From AV133 sp035567015 (lineage in GTDB: Bacteria > Verrucomicrobiota > Verrucomicrobiia > Chthoniobacterales > UBA10450): a stretch of 26,586 nucleotides of DNA. The notes beneath the pieces are model-generated. The model saw only the letters and a program-made list of their open reading frames with translations, was not told where the DNA came from and searched no databases. The stretch spans positions 1-26,586 of the forward strand of contig DATMPQ010000316.1 of the NCBI GenBank assembly GCA_035567015.1, in the 5' to 3' direction. Of the stretch, positions 13,934-19,745 are shown piece by piece; position 1 is the first letter of the stretch; every line of letters starts with the position of its first letter. The translations under genes were made by a program, and so were the position numbers.

Positions 13934-15649
13934 ATGACGCCGGACGAACTAAGAGACGAACAGTTCTATCGCGACACGGAAAGCATCGCCTTTCCGAAGC
14001 TGGACGATCACCAGCTTTCTTTGCTTGAGCCGCTCGGAAAACGACGCGTCCTGTCGCGTGGCGAACTGGTTTTCAAGGCGGGACAGCGCGATCTCGGTCT
14101 AACGATCGTCTTGCGCGGCGAGATTGAGGTTTTCGAGTTGCGCGATGGCACGGAACAAATTCTCGCGACCGCGCACGAGCGCGATTTCATTGGCGACGTA
14201 GCGATGTTGCAGGGCACATCCGCCTTGGCCACCTCCCGCATCGCTTCGCTGGAAGCGGAAATTCTCCAAGTGCCCGCAGCCGAACTCCGGCGCGCGCTCG
14301 CCGAACTGCCGGGCGTAAGCGCTACCATTGTAAACGCACTCATCATGCGTCGGCGTCGGATCGGACGCGATCGGGAATTTGCCGGGTTGCGCGTTCTCGC
14401 GATGCGCGGCGCGCGCGAAGGACGTCAGCTCGATGATTTCTTGGATAAAAATCACATTCCGCATCGGCTAATCGAATTTGAAAGCGACCAGGGACAGGCG
14501 ATGAGCGAGCGGCTGCACCTGACGACGCGCGATTTGCCAACGCTAATTACGGCGGCGGGCGCTCCCTTGCGTCGACCTTCATTGCGCGAGGTCGCACAAG
14601 TGGCCGGTTTGCTTCGCCCGCTCGCGCTCGAGAACGAAAGCGAGATTATGTCGGACCTGACGATCGTCGGCGCAGGTCCGGCCGGCCTTGCCGCAGCCGT
14701 TTATGCCGCTTCTGAAGGATTGCATACGGTGGTTTTGGAAAGTTATGCGCCAGGCGGCCAGGCCGGTTCTTCCTCTTTGATCGAAAACTTTTTTGGTTTT
14801 CCTACCGGGATTAGTGGCGGCGATCTGACCTGGCTCGCTCAGCTTCAGGCCTATCGATTCGGTGCGAAATTTTCGACGCCATCGCAAGCCCTATCGCTTC
14901 GATACGGCGACGGCGCCGACGAATACCGGGCCTGTCTCCAAATCGAAGGTTGCTCCGCCGTACTGAGAGCAAAAAGCGTCCTGATCGCTACGGGCGCGGA
15001 TTACCAACGACTCGATGCGGAGGGGCGCGAACAGTTTGAGGGTATGGGCGTTTACTACGCTGCGACTGCACTGGAAGGTCAGATTTGCCGCGGGGAAACT
15101 GTCATCGTCGCTGGTAGCGGCAATTCGGCAGGCCAAGCCACGATGTTCCTTTCCGATGGCGCGGCCAAAGTGTTGCTCGTAATTCGCGGCGACGATCTTT
15201 TCAAAAACATGTCGAGCTATCTTGCGCGACGGGTGCAAGCGCGAGAAAACATCGAGATTCTCTTTCACACCCAAATCCGGAAAATGTCTGGCGGGAAAAT
15301 GCTCGAAGAAGCCGAGTTGGAGAATACGAAGACGGGCGAGCGGCGCATCCTCCGAACCCCCGCTGTTTTTTCAATGATCGGCGCCAAGCCCTGCACCGAG
15401 TGGTTGCCAGTCGAGATCGAGCGCGACGAAAAAGGATTCATCAAAACCGGATCAGTCGTTGCGGATGCGCCCGTCTGGAAAGAGAGCAAACGCCCACCCG
15501 GCCCGCTCGAGACCAGTCTCCCCGGCATTTTTGCTGCAGGCGATGTCCGCTCCGGTTCGGTAAAACGTTGTGCTGCTGCTGTAGGCGAAGGCGGCATGGC
15601 CATCGCCGGCGTGCAAATGGCCCTCGCCGCATCAGCTGATCGCGCTTAG
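13934..15649 (+). CDS. Cyclic-nucleotide-binding domain fused to a thioredoxin-reductase-like flavoprotein
   Basis: The 571-aa protein has three parts. Residues ~20-145 form a CRP/FNR-type cyclic-nucleotide-binding beta barrel (L-S-R-G-E-L-V-F-K-A-G, then F-I-G-D-V-A-M-L-Q-G). Residues ~150-235 look like a small thioredoxin/glutaredoxin-type linker domain. Residues ~240-571 are a thioredoxin-reductase-like flavoprotein with FAD motif I-V-G-A-G-P-A-G (from 244), NADPH motif V-I-V-A-G-S-G-N-S-A-G (from 390) and G-I-F-A-A-G-D-V-R near the end. The redox C-x-x-C of true thioredoxin reductase is absent; the aligned place reads Y-Y-A-A-T-A-L-E (~374-381). It is therefore probably not a classical thioredoxin reductase. 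This architecture occurs in other bacteria. The ATG at 13934 is used; a GTG at 13925 is possible. Confidence 0.85.
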   Translation: MTPDELRDEQFYRDTESIAFPKLDDHQLSLLEPLGKRRVLSRGELVFKAGQRDLGLTIVLRGEIEVFELRDGTEQILATAHERDFIGDVAMLQGTSALATSRIASLEAEILQVPAAELRRALAELPGVSATIVNALIMRRRRIGRDREFAGLRVLAMRGAREGRQLDDFLDKNHIPHRLIEFESDQGQAMSERLHLTTRDLPTLITAAGAPLRRPSLREVAQVAGLLRPLALENESEIMSDLTIVGAGPAGLAAAVYAASEGLHTVVLESYAPGGQAGSSSLIENFFGFPTGISGGDLTWLAQLQAYRFGAKFSTPSQALSLRYGDGADEYRACLQIEGCSAVLRAKSVLIATGADYQRLDAEGREQFEGMGVYYAATALEGQICRGETVIVAGSGNSAGQATMFLSDGAAKVLLVIRGDDLFKNMSSYLARRVQARENIEILFHTQIRKMSGGKMLEEAELENTKTGERRILRTPAVFSMIGAKPCTEWLPVEIERDEKGFIKTGSVVADAPVWKESKRPPGPLETSLPGIFAAGDVRSGSVKRCAAAVGEGGMAIAGVQMALAASADRA

Positions 15650-15700
15650 ACGACGATAAGCAACGCAGGACCTTCGCAGACTTTCTCGTAGATTTCCGCT

Positions 15701-16030
15701 ATGAGCTTCATCAATCTCGAGCAGCTGCCGTTTGTTGGAATGTCGTATGAGTTCGTTGGCGAAACTCAAGGCGCGCCCTTCTCGGCCTACATCGTCTAGG
15801 CCGATCCCGGGCAAGGCCCGCCTTTACATAAGCATCCGTACGTGGAGGTCGCATTCACCATCGAAGGCTGCGCCACCATTACGGTCGGAGACAAACAGCG
15901 CGAGGTGAAAGCGGGCAGCATCGTCGTCATTCCGGCGAACACACCGCATCGCTTCATTAACTCCGGTGACACGCTCTTGCGCCAAATTGATGTCCACGCG
16001 AGTCCAAAATTCGCCCAGAAGAACTTGTGA
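15701..16030 (+). pseudogene. Small cupin gene interrupted by an in-frame amber codon
   Basis: ATG 15701 opens M-S-F-I-N-L and runs 32 codons to TAG at 15797-15799. The same frame then continues A-D-P-G-Q-G-P-P-L-H-K-H-P-Y-V-E-V-A-F-T-I-E-G and G-S-I-V-V-I-P-A-N-T-P-H-R-F to TGA at 16030. Both cupin motifs and all metal-binding His/Glu lie after the stop, while the first beta strands lie before it, so this was one gene of about 109 codons. GAG to TAG (Glu to stop) is the simplest change, since an acidic residue is common there in relatives. No internal start with a ribosome site rescues the second half. It is either a recent nonsense pseudogene or an error. Confidence 0.8.
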
Positions 16031-16054
16031 GTCGCGCTGTACCTGGCACATCAC

Positions 16055-16087
16055 TGCCTGCCGCGCCGTAGCCTTGGCGTAAGCGGG
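16055..16087 (+). repeat. Dispersed GC-rich repeat, copy a
   Basis: The block contains GCGCCGTAGCCTTGGCG, which recurs exactly at 24976-24992 and in altered form at 25070. In the fuller copies the continuation (GCCTT, four bases, AAGGC) can form a hairpin. Here it lies exactly between the broken cupin gene and the relic of its 3' end. Confidence 0.55.
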
Positions 16088-16141
16088 CGTCAAACCGACA
16101 TCCACGCCAGTCCGCGATTTATCCAGACGCATCTCACATGA
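16088..16141 (+). pseudogene. Duplicated 3'-end relic of the upstream cupin gene
   Basis: Frame 16088-16141 reads R-Q-T-D-I-H-A-S-P-R-F-I-Q-T-H-L and ends TGA after one more codon. The cupin gene just upstream ends R-Q-I-D-V-H-A-S-P-K-F-A-Q-K-N-L and TGA. The block is a diverged copy of the last 16-17 codons without the rest of the gene, separated from the first copy by a dispersed GC-rich repeat. The similarity is directly visible; origin from a decayed tandem paralogue is inference. Confidence 0.75.
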
Positions 16142-16275
16142 AGATTTTCAAATTGTTGCTTCGCGGCAACGTTCTGTAGCGGCTCGAATCGTCAGGCAAT
16201 CAACAAACAGTCGGCAAGATCGACAATTGAGGCTCGGCGCTGTCTTCACGCCGCAGCGAATGTGTCCAATAGCTT

Positions 16276-16617
16276 CTACGAAAATTGTTTCGCCAATCGT
16301 TTCGGAGCGACTTTTCGCCACGCGCTTTGCATTGCGCGCTCAATCACCTCCCGCTTTGCCACCTCGAGCAAAACCTGTGTGCTTCCTCGGCGGCCCCATG
16401 CGCCTTTGGCCGGTACAAGCATCTCGGGGTGACGGCTGATCAATTCCTGCTGCTGATCCGGCGTAAGCATCAGCACGCCGAAGCCGTCGCCCGGGTAACC
16501 AAGGGTTGCGAAAATCTTGCCGCGCGCGCCTGCTCGAAAGTCGGGATGTCCAACATGGGAAGATTCCACTGCACCGGGCAGACTAAGTGCGATTTTTCTG
16601 AACTCCGCCGCAGTCAT
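16276..16617 (-). CDS. MmcQ/YjbR-family protein
   Basis: The 113-aa product matches the MmcQ/YjbR family: M-T-A-A-E-F-R-K-I-A-L-S-L-P-G-A-V-E-S at the start, G-H-P-D-F-R, a K-I-F-A-T-L segment, L-T-P-D-Q-Q-Q-E-L, and a C-terminal helix pair. The fold resembles a CyaY-like alpha/beta domain and members are usually called DNA-binding, but the biochemical role is not settled. Length is normal. The ATG at 16617 lies 3 bp from the stop of the NIPSNAP frame, so the two form one minus-strand unit. Confidence 0.88.
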   Translation of the reverse strand: MTAAEFRKIALSLPGAVESSHVGHPDFRAGARGKIFATLGYPGDGFGVLMLTPDQQQELISRHPEMLVPAKGAWGRRGSTQVLLEVAKREVIERAMQSAWRKVAPKRLAKQFS

Positions 16618-16620
16618 TTT

Positions 16621-16936
16621 TCAAACCCGATAAAAATAAGAGCGATCCTCGATCAGGATGCACCCTGAGCGCCTGGAAAATTCCACGTTTCCCTTCGCTT
16701 CCGGATCTACCACCAGCTTCTTTCGGTATTCCTCGTAAGCCGCCAGGCTTTCGAATCCGATCGGTGTCATCGCAATTATTATCCGCGCCGCCATAACCTT
16801 TCTTCGGTAGAAAATGGCCTAACGGCTCGCCACCACAGCGCTTAATGATCCCGCCTTCCATCCAGCGCCGCGCGTAAGTTTCGAAATCAGCGAGCTTCTG
16901 CGAATCGATCGTGTAGCGAATGCAATGGTAAATCAT
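16621..16936 (-). pseudogene. NIPSNAP-family gene with a 1-nt frameshift
   Basis: From ATG 16936 the first ~53 codons give M-I-Y-H-C-I-R-Y-T-I-D, then F-E-T-Y-A-R-R-W and G-G-A-D-N, a NIPSNAP ferredoxin-like N-terminal half. Homology then leaves this frame. The shifted frame reads I-G-F-E-S-L-A-A-Y-E-E-Y-R and ends D-R-S-Y-F-Y-R-V at the stop codon 16623-16621. One extra base in the AATAAT stretch (plus strand 16773-16781) accounts for the break. Removing it yields a protein of about 105 aa ending 3 bp before the YjbR start. The uncorrected frame runs on to 16583 with a nonsense tail that overlaps YjbR. The family is small and of unclear function. Confidence 0.8.
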
Positions 16937-17054
16937 AAAGGCAAATTACCGTGCAGCGGCCGCGTCAGCGAGCGGTGAATCCGCCATCGACAACGATTTA
17001 ACGGATCACGCCAGCGATAGCTAAATGTCAAATGCTCCGCCCGCGAAGACTCCG

Positions 17055-17077
17055 TGCTCGCGAAGACTTTCGGAGTT
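17055..17077 (+). repeat. 23-bp exact repeat, copy 1
   Basis: This 23-bp stretch (starting TGCTCGCGAAG and ending TCGGAGTT) occurs again exactly at 25405-25427. Both copies are in spacers and are followed by short T/G-rich tandem motifs (TTCGGAG here; TTGGACG-type words at the second copy). Confidence 0.6.
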
Positions 17078-17135
17078 CGGAGTTTAAGACGCAACCCCGC
17101 ATTCCGGCCGTTGCAAGCCTGCGCTGCCGGAAGCC

Positions 17136-17513
17136 TCAAGCGTACGCCAAATGCGTGGCAATCTTGGCGTCCACCGTTTCTTCGAGATACTCAACCGTGA
17201 AGGGTTTGGTGATATAGTCCACGGCACCGAGTACCAGTGCTTTTTCGATGCTCTCAAAATCATCGGAGCCGGTCACCATGATGACTTTTGTCGCGGGACT
17301 GATTTCGGTCGCTCGGGCGAGGACATCAAATCCGTTGAGCCGGGAGCGCAGATTGATATCGAGCAGCATGCCTTCGGGCTGCAATTGCTCAAGCAACCGC
17401 AGGGCTTCGCCGGGCGTCGTCGCCGTGAAAACCTCGCCGTCGAAGCGGTCCTGAAAATGTTCCTGCAACAAACAGCACAGGTCCAATTCGTCATCCACGA
17501 TCAATAATTTCAT
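17136..17513 (-). CDS. Single-domain response regulator (CheY-like receiver)
   Basis: The 125-aa protein is a stand-alone receiver domain. The acidic pair Asp7-Asp8 (I-V-D-D-E), phosphoacceptor Asp52 (L-L-D-I-N-L), Thr81 (M-V-T-G) and Lys103 (I-T-K-P-F) are all present. There is no output domain, so it must act through a partner. Its ATG overlaps the stop of the upstream CYTH gene by 4 bp, indicating translational coupling. No histidine kinase is nearby. The phosphate donor and output are unknown. Confidence 0.92.
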   Translation of the reverse strand: MKLLIVDDELDLCCLLQEHFQDRFDGEVFTATTPGEALRLLEQLQPEGMLLDINLRSRLNGFDVLARATEISPATKVIMVTGSDDFESIEKALVLGAVDYITKPFTVEYLEETVDAKIATHLAYA

Positions 17514-18121
17514 GCGCGCAAGGTTCCATTGAAGCCACTGGCAGGACGCGGGCTCAACACCGCGGATTCTTTGATGAGTTTACGATAGGAACGGTGTTCG
17601 CGGTCGCCGGGCCGCAATCCGAGACGACGCGCCGTGTCACTGATTTTTCTTTGTGGGCCTTCGATTTCGACAAACCATCCGGCGTTAGGAATGTGATCCA
17701 GGCAAACTGCGCAACCGTCCAACCGATATTCCTCGCGGAGTTTGGAGTAGGTTTCTTTGACGCGGAAATCGAGTAGTTCAAGAATGCGCTTGGCGGTCTC
17801 GTATTTGACGGTCGTTTCAACTTCCATGCGGGTTTTTTGGGTTCCATTCTGGCGCGGCCCTTTGAGAGTGAGCATAGCGATTTTTCCGCCGTGGCAGCGC
17901 AGTCGAAGTTTGAGGCCCTGACGCCGGAGGCGGTCACCGCAGTCGAAGAGTTCGTTGCGTTCGAAGCCGCTGGCATGGACCTGAGCGCCAAGCTTCACGA
18001 GGCGTTTGCGAATCGTGTCAACGCGGGCAACCCGATACTTCTGTTCGCGTTCGACGCTGTCGCGTGAAACGTGCTGCTCGAACTGGCGGGTCAGATATTG
18101 TTCGAGTTTGCGCGCACCCAT
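17510..18121 (-). CDS. CYTH-domain protein (class IV adenylate cyclase / triphosphatase superfamily)
   Basis: The 203-aa protein has the CYTH signature E-R-E-Q-K (E24, E26, K28), followed by alternating charged strand motifs: L-K-L-R-L-R, L-T-L-K-G-P, R-M-E-V-E, L-R-E-E-Y-R-L, C-L-D-H-I and F-V-E-I-E-G. These line the tunnel that binds a triphosphate and divalent metals. Members include CyaB-type adenylate cyclases, thiamine triphosphatase and inorganic triphosphatases, and sequence alone does not decide between them. The separation of strands and the C-terminal R-S-Y-R-K-L-I resemble CyaB-like proteins. About 23 residues precede the motif, a little longer than usual. It is translationally coupled to the response regulator downstream (4-bp overlap). 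Confidence 0.85.
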   Translation of the reverse strand: MGARKLEQYLTRQFEQHVSRDSVEREQKYRVARVDTIRKRLVKLGAQVHASGFERNELFDCGDRLRRQGLKLRLRCHGGKIAMLTLKGPRQNGTQKTRMEVETTVKYETAKRILELLDFRVKETYSKLREEYRLDGCAVCLDHIPNAGWFVEIEGPQRKISDTARRLGLRPGDREHRSYRKLIKESAVLSPRPASGFNGTLRA

Positions 18122-18165
18122 GACAAAGATTGCGTCCAGTTAGCAATCACTCAGAAGATTGTCAA

Positions 18166-18182
18166 GCGCCCCAATTGGGCGC
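18166..18182. promoter_or_regulatory. Inverted repeat between divergent CYTH and MOSC genes
   Basis: GCGCCC and GGGCGC flank a 5-nt loop (CAATT). The site sits about 45 bp upstream of the CYTH start and about 80 bp upstream of the MOSC start. It could be an operator or a transcript hairpin; there is no supporting evidence for either. Confidence 0.25.
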
Positions 18183-18263
18183 CTGGTATTTCCTTGCCTT
18201 TGTCACTCCCAGTTGTTGTTCTTAACCAGAGAGTCGGCCCACTCCCACAGTAAGGGCCAAGAA

Positions 18264-19055
18264 ATGAAAACCATCGGAACAGTGGAAAGCCTTTGGCGTT
18301 ATCCGGTGAAAAGCATGCGCGGTGAAGAGTTAGGTGAAATGTTCGCCGGCTATGCGGGAGTCTACGGCGACCGCGTCTTTGCCTTCATCAGTTCTGCCAG
18401 TCCAAAAGGTTTTCCCTTTTTTACCGGACGCGATCAACGTCAGATGATTCACTACCGCGCGCGCTTCCGAAATCCGGAGAAAGCAGCGCGGCCGGTCAAC
18501 TTAAGTGAAGCCGAGAAACTGGGGTCGGGCGTGAATCCGATCTCAGCCGATGTATCCGAGTTAATGATCGATGTCGAAACGCCGGATGGGAAAACTTTCC
18601 CGATTGACGACCCGGCATTGATCGACAGTCTACGAGTAAGCATCGACGGAAATCACGAACTCACATTGTTTCGTTCGGACAAGGCGATCACCGATTGTCG
18701 TCCGTTGTCGATCTTCGCCGTGCAAACGGCGAAAAAACTGGGCGAGGAAACCGGCGTGAATGTCGATAAGCGTCGCTTCCGTGCAAATGTTTATGTCGAT
18801 CTAATATCATCCGAAGGCTTCGCCGAAAATGAATTGGTCGGTCGCTCGTTGCGCATCGGCTCAAAAGTAACCGTCGCCGTTCTCCAGCGTGACGCGCGTT
18901 GCATGATGATCACGCTTGATCCCGACACTGCGGAAAAAACGCCGGCGATATTGAAAGCCGTCGCGCAAGCGCACGAAGGAATGGCCGGTGTCTATGGCGC
19001 CGTGCTCGCGGAAGGAATGATTCGCAAAGGCGATCCCATCGAGTTGCTAAACTAG
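18264..19055 (+). CDS. MOSC-domain protein
   Basis: The 263-aa product has the N-terminal MOSC beta-barrel motif (V-E-S-L-W-R-Y-P-V-K-S-M-R-G-E) and the MOSC core: D-C-R-P-L-S-I, R-F-R-A-N-V-Y-V-D, G-F-A-E-N-E-L-V-G-R-S-L-R-I-G and Q-R-D-A-R-C-M-M-I, with Cys213 in the conserved place. MOSC domains bind the molybdenum cofactor and act in sulfur transfer or N-reduction, as in mARC and YiiM/YcbX-type proteins. The ATG at 18264 has a fair ribosome site (TAAGGG, about 7 bp upstream). A molybdenum hydroxylase gene pair follows, a functional echo that may or may not mean co-regulation. Confidence 0.88.
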   Translation: MKTIGTVESLWRYPVKSMRGEELGEMFAGYAGVYGDRVFAFISSASPKGFPFFTGRDQRQMIHYRARFRNPEKAARPVNLSEAEKLGSGVNPISADVSELMIDVETPDGKTFPIDDPALIDSLRVSIDGNHELTLFRSDKAITDCRPLSIFAVQTAKKLGEETGVNVDKRRFRANVYVDLISSEGFAENELVGRSLRIGSKVTVAVLQRDARCMMITLDPDTAEKTPAILKAVAQAHEGMAGVYGAVLAEGMIRKGDPIELLN

Positions 19056-19061
19056 AACGCG

Positions 19062-19130
19062 CTCAGATCTCTGACCACTGACTTCTGATTTCTGATCTCT
19101 GATTGCTGACTTCTGACGTCTGACTTCTGT
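19062..19130 (+). repeat. Heptanucleotide array, about 10 units (NNCTGAY words)
   Basis: Starting 7 bp after the MOSC stop, about ten 7-bp units run without phase slip. Most fit NNCTGAY, for example TTCTGAT, CTCTGAT and TTCTGAC. The array fills the first third of the spacer before the molybdenum hydroxylase genes. The rest of the spacer (to 19271) shows no gene. Confidence 0.8.
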
Positions 19131-19271
19131 GGTGGCAGCCGGCGCGGCAAGCAGAAGGGCGTGAATCGTTAAAGCGTTACATCGTTGAAGCGGAATTGCA
19201 GCCGACACCGTTCGGCTGGATCCCGAATCCGAAAATGAACGCAAATCATTCGTGGCAGGTCTAATGTCCGG

Positions 19272-19745
19272 GTGAGCGAGGTCGCCTTGACCGTGAACGG
19301 ATCGCGCCACGTTCTTGACGTGGATGAGGACATGCCGCTCGTCTGGATGATCCGTGATGCGCTCTCTCTTACCGGCACAAAGTTCGGTTGCGGTATCGGC
19401 GTTTGTGGTGCGTGCACGGTGCTCGAAAATGGCAAAGCCATTCGATCCTGCCAGGTTCCGGCGCGCGACGCCGCTGGTCGCAGTTTCATCACGATCGAAG
19501 GCTTGTCACCGGATGTATCTCATCCGTGTCAGCGCGCCTGGCTCGCAGAAGATGTGGCGCAGTGCGGATTTTGCCAGCCCGGCATGATCATGACCGCGTG
19601 CGGATTGTTGCACGATCATCCCGAACCGACGAACGAAGTCATCGACACCGTGATGTCCGACTCGGTCTGTCGCTGCGGGACCTACCCGCGCATGCGCAAA
19701 GCCATTCGGCGCGCCGCCGAAGAAATACGCATGAAAAAGACATGA
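19272..19745 (+). CDS. [2Fe-2S] small subunit of a molybdenum hydroxylase (isoquinoline 1-oxidoreductase alpha type)
   Basis: The 157-aa protein carries both iron-sulfur binding sets of the xanthine-oxidase family. A plant-type ferredoxin domain has Cys40, Cys45, Cys48 and Cys60. An all-helical domain has Cys98, Cys101, Cys133 and Cys135 (C-G-F-C-Q-P-G and C-R-C-G-T-Y). It passes electrons from the molybdenum subunit to an acceptor. The start is GTG at 19272, because the nearby ATG at 19264 is out of frame. Its stop overlaps the ATG of the large subunit by 4 bp. There is no separate FAD subunit gene nearby, as is usual for the isoquinoline/aldehyde-type two-subunit enzymes. Confidence 0.92.
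   Translation: MSEVALTVNGSRHVLDVDEDMPLVWMIRDALSLTGTKFGCGIGVCGACTVLENGKAIRSCQVPARDAAGRSFITIEGLSPDVSHPCQRAWLAEDVAQCGFCQPGMIMTACGLLHDHPEPTNEVIDTVMSDSVCRCGTYPRMRKAIRRAAEEIRMKKT

Noticed and set aside
15797..15799. Amber read as pyrrolysine or programmed read-through
   Set aside because: There is no sign of a Pyl system and no special downstream element. A single GAG to TAG change in a region of visible gene decay is simpler.
16933..17139. 68-codon minus-strand frame between NIPSNAP and the response regulator
   Set aside because: Arg/Leu-rich with no family resemblance; it overlaps the 23-bp dispersed repeat.
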